Assembly (NCBI RefSeq): GCF_002205845.1
Contig: NZ_NISI01000001.1
Location: forward strand, 372,001-436,000
Direction: 5' to 3'
Length of the DNA: 64,000 bases
Source of the DNA: Roseateles puraquae
GTDB lineage: Bacteria; Pseudomonadota; Gammaproteobacteria; Burkholderiales; Burkholderiaceae_C
Made by a program: the position numbers and the translations under genes. Below, one piece after another: positions 15,756-26,581 of the stretch. Every line of letters starts with the position of its first letter. Position 1 is the stretch's first letter. Under the pieces are notes generated by a model that was given only the letters and a program-made list of their open reading frames with translations, was not told the origin of the DNA and did not search any database.

Positions 15756-16870
15756 TTCAAGTCCCTCAGCGGATGCGCCTGCGGCGCCCAGGGGCTGATG
15801 AAGAAGGCGGCCACCTCGGCCGCATCCACCTCGGCCACCGAGGCCGGGCGCCAGCGGGGCGCGTGGTCCTTGTCGACGGCCAGCGCGCGAATGCCTTCCA
15901 CGGTTTCGCTGCGATCCGCGCCGCCCCTCAGGTGGAAGCAATGGTGCACGAGGTCGCGCTCCAGCCGGAGATCGTCTGCCAGGCTCAGCCTCCGCCCGCG
16001 GCGCACCAGTTCGAGCGTGACGGCCATCATCGTCGGGGAACGGTGCTGCAGCAGCTCGAGCGTCTGGTGTGACCAGTCGTCACCCGCGGCGGCCAGGGAC
16101 GCCATGATGCGGTCGAGCGAAGCCTCGCCGAAATGACGATCGATCCGCTCGGCAGCGGCCTTGGGGTCCGACGCCGGCGCAAGGTCGGCACGCTCCATGA
16201 CGGTAGCCACCACATGCTCGGCGCTCGGCTGCGGGCTGGACTTCAATGCCGCCACCAGATCCGCCCATTGCGCCCCGGGCACGAACACGTCGCCCAGCCC
16301 CCACTCGATGGCATCGCCAGCGGCGATCGTCTGGCCGGTCAGCGCCAGCCACTCCCCCACATGGCCCGGGCACTGCGCGAGGAAGTAGCCGCCCCCGACG
16401 TCCGGAAAAAGGCCGATCGCCGTTTCCGGCATCGCGAGCTTGGAGCGCTCCGACAGAACCCGCAGCTTGGCGCCCTGGCTGATGCCCATGCCGCCGCCCA
16501 TGACGATGCCATCCATCAGCGCGATGTAGGGCTTGGGGTAGGCGTGAATGAGGTGGTTGAGCCGGTACTCCTCAGTGAAGAAATCGCCGAGTGCTGAGTC
16601 ACCGGCGTGAGCGGCCTGGTGGAAGAAACGGATGTCACCGCCAGCACAGAAGGCCGGCGCCTTGCCCTCGCGGCCCGCGCCCAGCACAGCCACGGCCTGG
16701 ATCTCCGGGCGACTCGCCCAGTGCAACAGCAGCGTGGTCATGTCGCGGACCATGCCGAGCGACAGCGCGTTGAGCGCCTGCGGGCGGTTCAGGGTGATCA
16801 GGCCCAGGCAGCCATTCACCTCGGCGAGGATCTGGCCCTCGGACACCAGGGGCGGAATCAGGTCGTTCAT
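15752..16870 (-). CDS. enoyl-CoA hydratase/isomerase family protein, 3-hydroxyisobutyryl-CoA hydrolase-like
   Basis: A 372-residue crotonase-fold protein. Length and the motifs 'APAFCAGGDIRFFHQAA', 'YPKPYIALMDGIVMGGGMGISQGAKLRVLSERSKLAMPETAIGLFPDVGGGYFL' fit the ECH_2 group that cleaves 3-hydroxyisobutyryl-CoA in valine breakdown, rather than the ~260-residue hydratases. The oxyanion-hole glycines (CAGGD, GGGMG) and the catalytic Glu of PETAIGLFPD are present. Its start overlaps the exporter gene upstream by 4 bp and its end overlaps the acyltransferase. Substrate assignment is by family only. Confidence 0.87.
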   Translation of the reverse strand: MNDLIPPLVSEGQILAEVNGCLGLITLNRPQALNALSLGMVRDMTTLLLHWASRPEIQAVAVLGAGREGKAPAFCAGGDIRFFHQAAHAGDSALGDFFTEEYRLNHLIHAYPKPYIALMDGIVMGGGMGISQGAKLRVLSERSKLAMPETAIGLFPDVGGGYFLAQCPGHVGEWLALTGQTIAAGDAIEWGLGDVFVPGAQWADLVAALKSSPQPSAEHVVATVMERADLAPASDPKAAAERIDRHFGEASLDRIMASLAAAGDDWSHQTLELLQHRSPTMMAVTLELVRRGRRLSLADDLRLERDLVHHCFHLRGGADRSETVEGIRALAVDKDHAPRWRPASVAEVDAAEVAAFFISPWAPQAHPLRDLK

Positions 16871-17748
16871 GCGTTCTTGGAGACGGATTGGACGGAAGAC
16901 GGCGCCAGTGCTTCGTTGGCGATCAGCGCACCGAGCACGAGGCTACCGCCGATCAAGGCGGCGCTGCCCGGATGTTCTCCCGCAAACAGCCAGGCCCACA
17001 ACACCCCGAGCAGGGTCTCGGCTTGACCCAGCAGCGCGATCTCATGACCGGGCAGTTCACGCGCCAGGCGCACGGCGAGGAGACAAGGCACGGCGAGCTG
17101 GAACACGCCGAGGAAGGCGAGCAGCCCCAGATCGTGCGCACCAGACTGCAACGGCCAGGCCAGAGGCAGCGTCGCCACCGCCGACACGCAGGCGCCGATC
17201 AGCACGGCAGGCAGCATGTCCGTGCCGCCGCCCTGCTGCCCCACTTTTTGCAGCAGACACCAGTTGATGGCCGCGGCCAGCGGCACGCCGAGGGCGACCA
17301 GGACGCCAGCGAGGCTTCCACCTGCCCCGGCCTGCTGGCCGAACATCCAGGCGATGCCCACACTGGCCACGATGATCGCGGCCCACGTGCGCACCGGGAT
17401 GTGCTGGTGCAGGAATAGCCGCGCGAACAAGGCGGTCAGCAGCGGGCCGAGCGACATCGTCACCAGCACATTGGCCACGGTGGTCAGCGACAGCGCCACC
17501 ATGAACGCCGTGAACATGACCGCCCAGCACACGCCCGACGCCCACACCGCGACGCCCCTGAGTGCCGGCAGCAGCGCCCTGCCCCGCATCAGGCCCAGGA
17601 TGACCACCAGGGCCAGCGCATTGAAGCTGCTGCGCCAGAACGTGATTTCAAACCCGCGCGCCGCCTCCAGCTGCCGCGTGACCACGCCCGCCGAACTCCA
17701 CATCAGCGTGACCAGCAGCATCAAAGAGACCGCGGTTCGATGGCGCAT
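16867..17748 (-). CDS. EamA/DMT family transporter
   Basis: A 293-residue membrane protein with about ten helices in two EamA repeats ('VSLMLLVTLMWSSAGVVTRQLEAARGFEITFWRSSFNALALVVIL' in the first, 'GVPLAAAINWCLLQKVG' starting the second). Such drug/metabolite exporters move small metabolites, often amino acids; the substrate is not readable. Start is the ATG before MRHRTAVSL. An in-frame extension runs into the intergenic inverted repeat and is unlikely to be translated. Confidence 0.88.
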   Translation of the reverse strand: MRHRTAVSLMLLVTLMWSSAGVVTRQLEAARGFEITFWRSSFNALALVVILGLMRGRALLPALRGVAVWASGVCWAVMFTAFMVALSLTTVANVLVTMSLGPLLTALFARLFLHQHIPVRTWAAIIVASVGIAWMFGQQAGAGGSLAGVLVALGVPLAAAINWCLLQKVGQQGGGTDMLPAVLIGACVSAVATLPLAWPLQSGAHDLGLLAFLGVFQLAVPCLLAVRLARELPGHEIALLGQAETLLGVLWAWLFAGEHPGSAALIGGSLVLGALIANEALAPSSVQSVSKNA

Positions 17749-17773
17749 GGAAGACGAAACAAAGCGACAGAGA

Positions 17774-17841
17774 CACAGAGGCACAGAGAGGCTTGGATGC
17801 CGCGCAGAGGCGCTCGTCCTCTGTGTCTCTGTGCCTCTGTG
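17774..17841. repeat. inverted repeat with 16-bp arms (CACAGAGGCACAGAGA) between typA and the EamA gene
   Basis: Arms at 17774-17789 and 17826-17841 are exact reverse complements, 36 nt apart, with partial extension outward (GACAG / CTGTC). The sequence is a CAGAGACACAGAGG-type simple motif. It lies downstream of typA and upstream of the exporter start and could fold in RNA of either strand, acting as a transcription or mRNA-stability barrier. Confidence 0.75.
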
Positions 17842-17853
17842 GCTGTCTTGAGA

Positions 17854-17873
17854 GATCGGCCGTCAGGCCGATC
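17854..17873 (-). terminator. stem-loop just after typA (possible terminator)
   Basis: 8-bp stem GATCGGCC / GGCCGATC with a 4-nt loop lies 5 bp after the typA stop. There is no clean T run after it on the minus strand, so it may end transcription only together with the larger inverted repeat beyond it. Confidence 0.45.
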
Positions 17874-17878
17874 ACCGA

Positions 17879-19708
17879 TCAAGCGTTCTCTCGGGCGGCA
17901 CGCTTGCGTTCGTTCTCCGAGAGGTGGCGCTTGCGCAGCCGCACCGACTTGGGCGTGATCTCGACCAGTTCGTCGTCATCGATGAAGTCGACGCCGTACT
18001 CCAGCGTCAGGTCGATCGGCGGTGTGATCTTGATGGCGTCTTCCTTGCCCGACACGCGGAAGTTGGTCAGCTGCTTGGTGCGCGTCGCGTTGACCACCAG
18101 ATCGTTGTCACGGTTGTGGATGCCAACGATCATGCCTTCGTAGACCGGGTCGTTGGGCTTCACGAACATGCGGCCGCGGTCGTCGAGCTTGCCCAGCGCG
18201 TAGGTGAAGATCTCGCCGTCGTCCATCGAGATGAGCACGCCGTTCTTGCGGCCGCCGATGTCGCCCTTGTGCGGCTCGTAGCCGTCGAAGATGGACGAGA
18301 TCAGGCCAGAGCCGCGCGTCAGGTTCATGAACTCGTTGGCGAAGCCGATCAGGCCGCGCGCCGGAATGCGGTACTCCAGGCGCACGCGGCCGTTGCCGTC
18401 CGGCTCCATGTTGAGCATCTCGCCCTTGCGCAGGCCCAGCGCCTGCATGACGCCGCCCTGGTGGGTTTCCTCAACGTCGGCCGTCACCAGCTCCATCGGC
18501 TCGCTCTTGACGCCGTCGATGTCCTTGAACATCACGCGCGGCTTGGAGACGGCCAGCTCGTAGCCCTCGCGGCGCATGTTCTCCAGCAGGATGGTCAGGT
18601 GCAGTTCACCGCGGCCGCAGACCTCGAAGACGCCGTCTTCGTCGGTCTCGGACACACGCAGGGCCACGTTGTGCTGCAGTTCCTTCTGCAGGCGGTCCCA
18701 GATCTGGCGGCTGGTGACGAACTTGCCTTCGCGGCCTGCCAGCGGGCTGGTGTTGACGCAGAAGTTCATCGTGAGCGTCGGCTCGTCGACCTTGAGCATC
18801 GGCAGCGGCTGCGGATTGGCGGGGTCGGTCACGGTCACGCCGATGCCGATCTCCTCGATACCGTTGATCAGCACGATGTTGCCCGGGCCGGCTTCGGTGA
18901 CCTGCACGCGGTCCAGCCCCTGGAAAGTCAGCACCTGGTTGATCCGGCCATTGACGGACTTGCCATCCGGGCCTTCCATCACGGCGACCTGCATGCCCGG
19001 CTTGATGGTGCCCTGGCTGATGCGACCCACGCCAATGCGGCCGACGAAGGTGGAGAAGTCCAGCGCCGAAATCTGCAGCTGCAGCGGGGCGCTCGCGTCA
19101 CCCGACTGCGGAGGCACGTGCTTCAGGATGGTCTCGAACAGGGCCGACATGTCGGGGCCCCACTTCTCGCCGGGCGCGCCTTCGGTCAGCGAGGTCCAGC
19201 CATTGATGCCGGAAGCGTAGACGACCGGGAAATCCAGCTGTTCATCGTTGGCGCCCAGGTTGGCGAACAAGTCGAAGGCGGCGTTGATGACGGCGTCGGG
19301 CTTGGCACCCGGCTTGTCCACCTTGTTGACCACGACGATGGGCTTCAAGCCCAGGGCCAGCGCCTTCTTCGTGACGAAGCGGGTCTGGGGCATCGGGCCT
19401 TCCTGGGCGTCGATCAGCAGCACGACGCCGTCGACCATCGACAGGGCGCGCTCCACCTCGCCGCCAAAGTCCGCGTGTCCGGGCGTGTCGACGATGTTGA
19501 TGTGGGTGCCGCCCCAGCTGACCGCGCAGTTCTTGGCCAGGATGGTGATACCGCGCTCGCGTTCGATGGCATTGCTGTCCATGACGGTGTCGACGACCTT
19601 CTCGTGGTCGGCGAAGGTGCCGCTCTGGCGCAGGAGCTGGTCGACCATGGTGGTCTTGCCGTGGTCAACGTGGGCAATGATGGCGATGTTGCGGATCGGG
19701 GTGGTCAT
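17879..19708 (-). CDS. typA: translational GTPase TypA/BipA
   Basis: A 609-residue ribosome-binding GTPase, standard length. G motifs: 'IAIIAHVDHGKTTMVDQLL' (P loop), 'RERGITILAKN' (switch I), 'DTPGHADFGGEVERAL' (G3), 'NKVDKPGAKPD' (G4). The EF-G-like domains III-V and the TypA-specific C-terminal domain ('GEIFTYALGKLDDRGRMFVKPNDPVYEGMIVGIHNRDNDLVVN') follow. It assists 50S assembly and stress adaptation. Last gene of the rimP-to-typA run, 45 bp after truB. Confidence 0.98.
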   Translation of the reverse strand: MTTPIRNIAIIAHVDHGKTTMVDQLLRQSGTFADHEKVVDTVMDSNAIERERGITILAKNCAVSWGGTHINIVDTPGHADFGGEVERALSMVDGVVLLIDAQEGPMPQTRFVTKKALALGLKPIVVVNKVDKPGAKPDAVINAAFDLFANLGANDEQLDFPVVYASGINGWTSLTEGAPGEKWGPDMSALFETILKHVPPQSGDASAPLQLQISALDFSTFVGRIGVGRISQGTIKPGMQVAVMEGPDGKSVNGRINQVLTFQGLDRVQVTEAGPGNIVLINGIEEIGIGVTVTDPANPQPLPMLKVDEPTLTMNFCVNTSPLAGREGKFVTSRQIWDRLQKELQHNVALRVSETDEDGVFEVCGRGELHLTILLENMRREGYELAVSKPRVMFKDIDGVKSEPMELVTADVEETHQGGVMQALGLRKGEMLNMEPDGNGRVRLEYRIPARGLIGFANEFMNLTRGSGLISSIFDGYEPHKGDIGGRKNGVLISMDDGEIFTYALGKLDDRGRMFVKPNDPVYEGMIVGIHNRDNDLVVNATRTKQLTNFRVSGKEDAIKITPPIDLTLEYGVDFIDDDELVEITPKSVRLRKRHLSENERKRAARENA

Positions 19709-19753
19709 GGGACTTCTCGGGGTAAAACGTGTGCGGGCGGCCTGTGCCGGGCG

Positions 19754-20710
19754 TCAGGCGGTGAGGAGAGCCTGGACCTCCGGCGGGGTCAACAGGCGGT
19801 CGGCGATCAGGTCGCCAGCGGTGATGTGGGCACTGCCGAGAAAGGCGCGCGGCTCGGGGCCGTAGACGCGCACGCGCTCGGCATCCGGCGCCTCCACGCG
19901 GCGGCGCAGGCCGCTCAGGAAGCGCACGGCGTCGGCCATGTTCAGACGCAGCTCCGGAGCATCGGCCAGCAGGCAATCGGGCGAGGCCAGCAGGCCGGCG
20001 CGCTGTTCGTCGGGCAGGGCCTCGATCTGCGACAGCGTCACGGCGCCCTGCAGGGTCAGCCCACCGGAGCCGGTGCGGCGCAACGCGGCCAGGCTCGCGC
20101 CGCAGCCGAGCGCCGTGCCGATGTCTTCGGCCAGCGTGCGGATGTAAGTCCCTTTGGTGCAGCGAACATCGAGCGTCACGGTATCAGCGTGCATGGCGAC
20201 GATGTCGATGGCGTGAATCGTGACCCGACGGCTCTTGCGCTCGATCTCGATCCCCTGCCGCGCGTATTCGTACAGCGCCTTGCCCTCGTGCTTGAGCGCG
20301 GAGTACATCGGCGGCATCTGGTCGATCTCGCCGACATAAGCCGCGCAGGCGGCGGCGATCTGCTCGGCCGTGACGCCGCCCACGTCGCGCCGCTCCAGCA
20401 CTTCGCCTTCCGCGTCGCCCGTGGTCGTGCGGATGCCCAGCGCCAGCGTGGCGAGATAACGCTTGTCTGCATCCAGGCTCAGCTGGCTGAACTTGGTGGC
20501 GGCACCGAAGCACAGCGGCAGCAGGCCGGTGGCCAGCGGATCAAGCGTGCCGGTGTGGCCCGCCTTCTCGGCGCGCAACAGCCATTTGGCCTTCTGCAGC
20601 GCGTCGTTGCTCGACAGGCCCAGCGGCTTGTCGAGCAACAACACGCCATGCAGCGGCCTGCGCTGGATGCGCACGCGCGGCGGGCGGGCCTCGGCGGCGA
20701 CCTCAGTCAT
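19754..20710 (-). CDS. truB: tRNA pseudouridine(55) synthase TruB
   Basis: A 318-residue enzyme that makes pseudouridine 55 in the T loop of tRNAs. Key motifs: '[22 protein letters not shown]', the catalytic Asp in '[20 protein letters not shown]', '[20 protein letters not shown]', and '[19 protein letters not shown]'. The C-terminal domain ends '[20 protein letters not shown]'. Start at ATG 20710, overlapping rbfA by 8 bp. An N-terminal extension '[18 protein letters not shown]' is common in this order. Confidence 0.97.
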   Translation of the reverse strand: MTEVAAEARPPRVRIQRRPLHGVLLLDKPLGLSSNDALQKAKWLLRAEKAGHTGTLDPLATGLLPLCFGAATKFSQLSLDADKRYLATLALGIRTTTGDAEGEVLERRDVGGVTAEQIAAACAAYVGEIDQMPPMYSALKHEGKALYEYARQGIEIERKSRRVTIHAIDIVAMHADTVTLDVRCTKGTYIRTLAEDIGTALGCGASLAALRRTGSGGLTLQGAVTLSQIEALPDEQRAGLLASPDCLLADAPELRLNMADAVRFLSGLRRRVEAPDAERVRVYGPEPRAFLGSAHITAGDLIADRLLTPPEVQALLTA

Positions 20711-21086
20711 TCGGTTCCTCGTCGGCGTCCGCGGCACGGGTGGCGTTCGCCTTGGTGATGAGCGCACTCATCTCGGCTGCACGCTCCGTCGTGCGGTCGA
20801 ACTGGAAGTGCAGCGTCGGCACGGTGTGGATCTGCAGTCGCTTGAAAAGGCCGTTACGCAGGAAACCGGCCGCTTCGTTCAGCGCAGCCTGCGTCTGCTC
20901 AGGATCACCGATCAGGACCGAGAAGAACACCTTGGCATGGGCGTAATCCGGCGTGACCTCGACCGCACTGATCGTGGCCATGCCGATGCGCGGGTCCTTC
21001 AGCTCACGGATGAGCTCCGCCAGATCGCGCTGGATCTGGTCGGCGACCCGGAAGGAGCGGTTGGGGATGGCGCGTTTGTGTCTCAT
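20703..21086 (-). CDS. rbfA: 30S ribosome-binding factor RbfA
   Basis: 127 residues with a KH-like fold: '[52 protein letters not shown]', '[26 protein letters not shown]'. It binds 16S rRNA near the 5' helix and is needed for 30S maturation and cold growth. It sits between infB and truB, with a hairpin terminator just upstream of its start that may reduce read-through from infB. Confidence 0.97.
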   Translation of the reverse strand: MRHKRAIPNRSFRVADQIQRDLAELIRELKDPRIGMATISAVEVTPDYAHAKVFFSVLIGDPEQTQAALNEAAGFLRNGLFKRLQIHTVPTLHFQFDRTTERAAEMSALITKANATRAADADEEPND

Positions 21087-21107
21087 GCTGGGTTCCCTTC
21101 AAAGAAC

Positions 21108-21133
21108 AAACCCCGCCCGACGGGGCGGGGTTT
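21108..21133 (-). terminator. stem-loop terminator or attenuator between infB and rbfA
   Basis: An 11-bp perfect stem AAACCCCGCCC / GGGCGGGGTTT with a 4-nt loop. On the minus strand it is followed by TTTGTTCTTTG. It lies 20 bp after the infB stop and 22 bp before the rbfA start, so it should lower rbfA-truB-typA transcription relative to infB. Confidence 0.75.
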
Positions 21134-21152
21134 GGCCCCGGGGTTCGGGTGA

Positions 21153-24100
21153 TCAGAGCGTTCGGGCCACTTCCTTGATCTCGAAGAACTCGAGCTGGTC
21201 GCCCTCGGCGATGTCGTTGTAGTTCTTGAGCTTGATACCGCACTCGAAGCCTTCCTTGACTTCGCGCACGTCGTCCTTCTCGCGCCGCACCGACTCCACT
21301 TCACCGGTGTAGATGACGGTGTTGTCGCGCAGCAGGCGGAAGCGTGCACCACGGCGCACCAGACCGCTGGTGACCATGGAACCTGCGACCGTACCGATCT
21401 TGGAGGCCACGAACACCACGCGGATCTCGGCGGTACCGAGGGCTTCCTCGCGCTGCTCGGGCGCCAGCATGCCGGACATGGCCTTGGTCACATCGTCCAC
21501 GGCGTCGTAGATGATGCTGTAGTAGCGCAGGTCGACCGCGTTGCCCTCGGCCAGCTTGCGCGCACCGGCGTCGGCACGCACGTTGAAGCCAATGATGACG
21601 GCCTTGGAGGCGATGGCGAGGTTGATGTCGCTCTCGCTGATGCCACCGACCGCCGCGTGGACGATCTGCACCTTGACCTCGGCGTTGCTGAGCTTGAGCA
21701 GCGAAGCGGCCAGCGCTTCCTGCGAACCCTGCACGTCGGCCTTGATGATGAGGGGCAGCGTCTGCACGTCGCCCTGGCCCATCTCGTTGAACATGTTCTC
21801 GAGCTTGGCGGCCTGCTGCTTGGCCAGCTTGACGTCGCGGTACTTGCCTTGACGGAAGGTGGCCACTTCGCGGGCGCGGCGCTCGTCGGCCAGCACCATG
21901 AACTCGTCACCGGCTTGCGGCACTTCGGTCAGGCCCTGGATCTCGACCGGGATGGACGGGCCGGCCTCGTTGGTGGCCTTGCCGTCTTCGTCCAGCATGG
22001 CGCGCACGCGGCCATAGGTGGAGCCGGCCAGCACCACGTCGCCGCGCTTGAGCGTGCCGCTCTGCACGAGCACCGTGGCGACCGGGCCGCGGCCCTTGTC
22101 CAGCTTGGCTTCGATGACCAGGCCCTTGGCCATGGATTCGACCGGCGCCTTCAGTTCCAGCACTTCGGCCTGCAGCAGCACTTGCTCCAGCAGATCGTCG
22201 ATGCCCTGCCCCGTCTTGGACGACACGCCCACGAACGGCGAGTCACCACCGAAGTCTTCCGGCACGACCTCTTCACCGACGAGTTCGCTCTTGACGCGCT
22301 CGACGTTGGCATCGGGCTTGTCGATCTTGGTCATGGCGACCACGATCGGCACGCCGGCAGCCTTGGCGTGGTGGATGGCTTCCTTGGTCTGAGGCATCAC
22401 GCCGTCATCGGCCGCACAGACCAGGATGACGATGTCGGTGGCCTTGGCACCGCGCGCACGCATGGCCGTGAAGGCCGCGTGACCCGGGGTGTCCAGGAAG
22501 GTGATCATGCCGCGCGGGGTTTCCACGTGGTAGGCGCCGATGTGCTGCGTGATGCCGCCGGCTTCGCCTGCGGCCACCCGGCTGCGGCGGATGTAGTCCA
22601 GCAGCGAGGTCTTGCCGTGGTCGACGTGACCCATGACGGTGACGACCGGCGCACGCGGCAGGGCCTCGTGCTGCTGCTCGGCGGTACCCTCTTCTTCGAG
22701 GAAGGCGTCCGGGTCGTCCAGCTTGGCGGCGAAGGCCTTGTGGCCCATTTCCTCGACCACGATCATGGCCGTTTCCTGGTCCAGCTGCTGGTTGATGGTG
22801 ACCATCTGGCCCAGCTTCATCAGTTGCTTGATGACCTCGGCCGCCTTCACGGACATCTTGTGGGCAAGGTCGGCCACCGAGATGGTCTCGGGAACATGCA
22901 CCTCTTGCACCTGCTGCTCGACCGGCGGTTGGAAGGTCGATTGACCGTTGCCATTGCGGTCACCGCGACGACCCGCGGCACCACGCGCCGGAGCGCGCCA
23001 GTTGCCACCACCACCCGGGCGACCGGCACCGGCCGGGCCAGCCCCGATGGTCTTGAGGCCACGCTTCTTGGCGGCGTCATCAGCCCAGCTGGAAGACAGC
23101 TTCTCGGACTTGACCGACTTCTTGTCGCCCGGCTTGCCAGCACCAGCGCTCGGCGCTGCTGCAGCAGGCGTCGGGGCGCCGGCCTTCTTGTGGATGGTGC
23201 CCTTGATGCCGGCGGCTTCCGCAGGCTTGGGCTCTTCCTTCTTGGGCGCGACCAGCACCTTCTTCGGCGCGTTCATCATCGCGCGAATCTTGGCGGCTTC
23301 TTCCTCGGCGGCCTTGCGGCGGCGGGCCAGGTCGTCCTGCTTCTGCTTCTCTTCGGCCGCAGCATCGACCGCCTTCACCACACGGAGGGCGGGCTTGGCC
23401 ACCTCGGGCGCAGGCGTCGGTGCGGGCGGCGGCGGAGCGACCACCTCGGGCGCCGGCGCGGGGGCCGGCGGCGGCGGGGCAACGACTTCCGGCGCCGGCG
23501 CGGCAGCCACCGTCTTGGCACCACGCTTGGCAGCCGCCTTGTTCAGGGCGGCAGCCTCCGCAGCGGCGGCAGCCGCATTGCGGGCACGGGCCTGGGCCGC
23601 GTCGTCCACTTTCGTCTCGGCCTTGGCGGCAGCCTCGGCAGCGGCAGCTTCAGCCGCGGCCTTGGCGGCAGCTTCAGCCGCGGCAGCCTCGGCGGCGGCC
23701 TTGGCTGCAGCGGCAGCCTCGCGAGCCGCACGTTCGGCTTCTTCGCGGGCCTTGACCTTCGCAGCCAGCTCTTCTTCCTGCGCACGCAGGGCGGCAGCCT
23801 GGGCCTGGGCCTCTTCCTCGCGGCGGGCGAGATCGGCTTCATCCGGGCCGGCCGTCGTCTCGTCGACGGAATCGTCACGCTTGACGAAGGTGCGCTTCTT
23901 GCGCACCTCGACCTGGATGGTGCGGGCCTTGCCAGAGGCATCGGCCTGCTTGATCTCGGTGGTCGACTTCTTGACCAGCGTGATCTTCTTGCGCTCGGTA
24001 CCAGCGGTGCCATGGGCGGTACGCAGGTGGTCGAGCAGGCGTTCCTTGTCGGACTCGGAGAGCGAGTCGTCGACGGAAGACTTCTTGACGCCCGCGGCTT

Positions 24101-24173
24101 GCAGCTGCTCCAGCAGCGTGCCCGCCGGCTTGCTCAGCTCGGCGGCAAATTGGGCGACGGTAGTCACGGCCAT
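21153..24173 (-). CDS. infB: translation initiation factor IF-2
   Basis: A 1006-residue GTPase that brings fMet-tRNA to the 30S subunit. N-terminal IF2_N module '[28 protein letters not shown]'; a long Ala/Glu/Lys- then Pro-rich linker (about 115-380) with two near-identical Pro/Ala blocks; a second IF2_N-type segment '[25 protein letters not shown]'; G domain from about 510 ('[19 protein letters not shown]', '[16 protein letters not shown]', '[10 protein letters not shown]'); then the C1/C2 domains. The Ala-rich linker is why other frames stay open here; only the minus frame is coding. Confidence 0.98.
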   Translation of the reverse strand: MAVTTVAQFAAELSKPAGTLLEQLQAAGVKKSSVDDSLSESDKERLLDHLRTAHGTAGTERKKITLVKKSTTEIKQADASGKARTIQVEVRKKRTFVKRDDSVDETTAGPDEADLARREEEAQAQAAALRAQEEELAAKVKAREEAERAAREAAAAAKAAAEAAAAEAAAKAAAEAAAAEAAAKAETKVDDAAQARARNAAAAAAEAAALNKAAAKRGAKTVAAAPAPEVVAPPPPAPAPAPEVVAPPPPAPTPAPEVAKPALRVVKAVDAAAEEKQKQDDLARRRKAAEEEAAKIRAMMNAPKKVLVAPKKEEPKPAEAAGIKGTIHKKAGAPTPAAAAPSAGAGKPGDKKSVKSEKLSSSWADDAAKKRGLKTIGAGPAGAGRPGGGGNWRAPARGAAGRRGDRNGNGQSTFQPPVEQQVQEVHVPETISVADLAHKMSVKAAEVIKQLMKLGQMVTINQQLDQETAMIVVEEMGHKAFAAKLDDPDAFLEEEGTAEQQHEALPRAPVVTVMGHVDHGKTSLLDYIRRSRVAAGEAGGITQHIGAYHVETPRGMITFLDTPGHAAFTAMRARGAKATDIVILVCAADDGVMPQTKEAIHHAKAAGVPIVVAMTKIDKPDANVERVKSELVGEEVVPEDFGGDSPFVGVSSKTGQGIDDLLEQVLLQAEVLELKAPVESMAKGLVIEAKLDKGRGPVATVLVQSGTLKRGDVVLAGSTYGRVRAMLDEDGKATNEAGPSIPVEIQGLTEVPQAGDEFMVLADERRAREVATFRQGKYRDVKLAKQQAAKLENMFNEMGQGDVQTLPLIIKADVQGSQEALAASLLKLSNAEVKVQIVHAAVGGISESDINLAIASKAVIIGFNVRADAGARKLAEGNAVDLRYYSIIYDAVDDVTKAMSGMLAPEQREEALGTAEIRVVFVASKIGTVAGSMVTSGLVRRGARFRLLRDNTVIYTGEVESVRREKDDVREVKEGFECGIKLKNYNDIAEGDQLEFFEIKEVARTL

Positions 24174-24222
24174 GTGGGGATCCTTCAGATTACTTTCGAT
24201 GCGGCGCGGCGTGTGGGGTTGA

Positions 24223-25701
24223 TCAGGCGTTGAACCAGTGTTCGCGTGCCTTCATGATCAATGCGCGCGCGGCCGCCTCGTCCATGCCGGACAGGTCGAC
24301 CAATTCGTCCACGGCCAGGTCGGCCAGGTCGTCGCGGGTGTTGATGCCGCCCTCGGCCAGCTTGGCCAGCAGTTCGGGCGTCACGCCTTCCAGGTCGCGC
24401 AGGTCCTGGGAGACTTCCTCGACCTTCTCTTCCTTGGCGATTTCCATCGTCAGCAGCGCATCCTTGGCACGGGTGCGCAGCTCGGTGACGGTGTCCTCGT
24501 CGAAGGCTTCGATCTCGAGCATTTCCTGCATCGGCACGTAGGCGACTTCTTCCAGGCTGGTGAAGCCCTCGGCGATGAGGATGTCGGCGACTTCGGCGTC
24601 CACGTCGAGCTTCTCGACGAAGAGCTTGCGGACGCTTTCAGCTTCCTGCTCGTGCTTGGCGGCCGATTCTTCGGCCGACATGATGTTGATGCGCCAGCCG
24701 GTCAGCTCGGACGCGAGGCGCACGTTCTGGCCGCCGCGCCCGATGGCGATCGCGAGGTTTTCTTCGTCCACCACCACATCCATGGCGTGACGCTCCTCAT
24801 CCACCACGATGGACTGCACATTGGCCGGAGCCAGCGCGCCAATGACGAACTGGGCCGGATCCTCGCTCCACAACACGATGTCCACGCGCTCGCCAGCGAG
24901 TTCGGTCGTCACGCCATTGACGCGCGAGCCCCGCACACCGACGCAGGTGCCGATCGGGTCGACACGGCGGTCGTGGCTGATGACCGCGATCTTGGCGCGG
25001 CTGCCCGAGTCACGGGCGCAGCTCTTGATCTCCAGCAGACCCTGCTCGATTTCCGGCACTTCCTGGGCGAAGAGCTCCTTCATGAACTCCGGCGAGGAGC
25101 GCGACAGCATGATCTGCGGGCCCCGCTGGGTCGGATCGACGCCGAGGATGACGGCGCGCACGCGGTCACCCGTGCGCAGGTTTTCCTTCGGGATCATCTC
25201 GTTGCGCTTCAGGCGCCCTTCGACGCGACCGCTCTCGACAATGATGTCGCCCTTGTCCAGGCGCTTGACGGTACCGACGAAGATCTTCTCGCCGCGCGAC
25301 ATGAAGTCGTTCAGCAGCTGTTCACGCTCGGCGTCACGGATCTTCTGCAGGATCACCTGCTTCGCAGCCTGCGCGCCAATACGGCCGATGGGCACAGATT
25401 CGACAGGCTCTTCGATGTGGTCGTCGATCTCGATGTCGGGAATCTGTTCCTGGGCTTCAAACAGCAGGATCTCGGCATCCGGGTTCTGCAAGCCGGCCTC
25501 GTTGGGCACGACGTGCCAGCGGCGGAAGGTCTCGTATTCGCCGGATTCACGGTCGACGCTCACGCGGATGTCGGCTTCACCGCCATAAATCTTCTTGGTG
25601 GCCGAGGCCAGTGCGGCTTCCACCGCACCGAACACGACATCGCGCTCCACGCTCTTCTCGCGCGAGATCGCGTCCACCAGCATCAACATTTCGCGGTTCA
25701 T
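24223..25701 (-). CDS. nusA: transcription termination/antitermination protein NusA
   Basis: 492 residues. NusA N-terminal domain ('[37 protein letters not shown]'), S1 domain about 135-200 ('[16 protein letters not shown]'), two KH domains ('[29 protein letters not shown]', '[24 protein letters not shown]') and two C-terminal acidic repeats ending in a helix-hairpin-helix-like region ('[28 protein letters not shown]'). It binds RNA polymerase and modulates pausing. It overlaps rimP by 4 bp and precedes infB by 49 bp. Confidence 0.98.
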   Translation of the reverse strand: MNREMLMLVDAISREKSVERDVVFGAVEAALASATKKIYGGEADIRVSVDRESGEYETFRRWHVVPNEAGLQNPDAEILLFEAQEQIPDIEIDDHIEEPVESVPIGRIGAQAAKQVILQKIRDAEREQLLNDFMSRGEKIFVGTVKRLDKGDIIVESGRVEGRLKRNEMIPKENLRTGDRVRAVILGVDPTQRGPQIMLSRSSPEFMKELFAQEVPEIEQGLLEIKSCARDSGSRAKIAVISHDRRVDPIGTCVGVRGSRVNGVTTELAGERVDIVLWSEDPAQFVIGALAPANVQSIVVDEERHAMDVVVDEENLAIAIGRGGQNVRLASELTGWRINIMSAEESAAKHEQEAESVRKLFVEKLDVDAEVADILIAEGFTSLEEVAYVPMQEMLEIEAFDEDTVTELRTRAKDALLTMEIAKEEKVEEVSQDLRDLEGVTPELLAKLAEGGINTRDDLADLAVDELVDLSGMDEAAARALIMKAREHWFNA

Positions 25702-26321
25702 TGCTTGAGACCTCCGTCAACCTTGTCTTGGCCGGGTGCAGCCGCTTCGGCTCCACCCTCTTGTTTCTTGGATGCCGCTTTCTTCGGCTTGATGACGCCA
25801 CGCTGGCCCGGCTTGCGGTCGGGTGCCGGCTCACCGCCTCGCCCCTTGAAGCTGAAGGCCGGCACGAGGCGGGCTTCGCGCACCTCGTCGAGCGTGAAAT
25901 CCAGGGCCTGCTCGGCAGCGCCGTCGTCAAACACCAGGCGCCAGGCCTGGTCGCTCTCAACGCCGGGCTGGCTGCCGAGGACGCCGCGGTACTTCTTGCG
26001 CCCCTGGAAAGGCAGCTTCAGGGTGATGTCGATTTCCTGGCCCGTGAAGCGCGCGTAATGCGCTGCGTTCTTGAGCGGCCGATCCAGCCCCGGCGAGGAC
26101 ACCTCGAGCCGGGCGTAATCGAAACCCTCGACCTCCAGCACGTACTGCAGCTGGCGAGTGACCTTCTCGCAGTCGTCCACCGTGATCAGCTCACCAGCCT
26201 CGGCCTGGGCCTGCAGCTTGTCGATCGTCACGCGCAGCAAACCGCCGGCACTGCGTTCACAGTCCACGAGTTCGTAACCGAGTCCGGTCACGGTGGTCTC
26301 AACAGCGGCTTGCCAACTCAT
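25698..26321 (-). CDS. rimP: ribosome maturation factor RimP
   Basis: 207 residues. N-terminal domain '[29 protein letters not shown]', the conserved '[21 protein letters not shown]' and '[31 protein letters not shown]', and an SH3-like C domain, then a low-complexity Lys/Ala tail of about 40 residues typical of this order. It is required for 30S maturation. Start at ATG 26321 (MSWQAAVE); upstream in-frame residues are not conserved. First gene of the operon. Confidence 0.96.
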   Translation of the reverse strand: MSWQAAVETTVTGLGYELVDCERSAGGLLRVTIDKLQAQAEAGELITVDDCEKVTRQLQYVLEVEGFDYARLEVSSPGLDRPLKNAAHYARFTGQEIDITLKLPFQGRKKYRGVLGSQPGVESDQAWRLVFDDGAAEQALDFTLDEVREARLVPAFSFKGRGGEPAPDRKPGQRGVIKPKKAASKKQEGGAEAAAPGQDKVDGGLKQ

Positions 26322-26581
26322 GCGTCTGGTGGGTTCCTGGGGGGAAAGCGAAGAAATCAAAAAAACGAAAAAGCAAAAAAAATGGGCTGGATGAATCCGC
26401 CCACTCGTTCACCAGAATCCTGCGCCGGGGGATATCGTCCGGAGCTCGCGACAACCGGAAAAACGCCGGTTCTCATTTCTGCTGAAGCTCGGATTGTACT
26501 GTGCAAGTCCCGTGCCGGCAAGCCACGGGCATCGGCGCATGCCAGAATCGCAGGCTGTTTGAGACCTCACAGGAGACACGA
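26322..26581. other. divergent intergenic region between rimP and fabI
   Basis: 260 bp that must hold the promoters for the rimP operon (minus) and fabI (plus). It is more AT-rich than its surroundings, with an A-rich run around 26356-26381 (poly-T on the rimP leader strand). A small dyad AACCGG/CCGGTT lies around 26453-26471. fabI has a CAGGAG site before its ATG. I cannot point to convincing -35/-10 pairs. Confidence 0.5.

Noticed and set aside
17924-20758. A 944-codon plus-strand frame opposite typA and truB
   Set aside because: Crosses the boundary between two well-identified genes on the other strand; no family pattern.
23400-23760. Repeated DNA in infB resembling a tandem array
   Set aside because: It encodes the Ala/Glu and Pro-rich linker of IF-2, normal low-complexity coding sequence.
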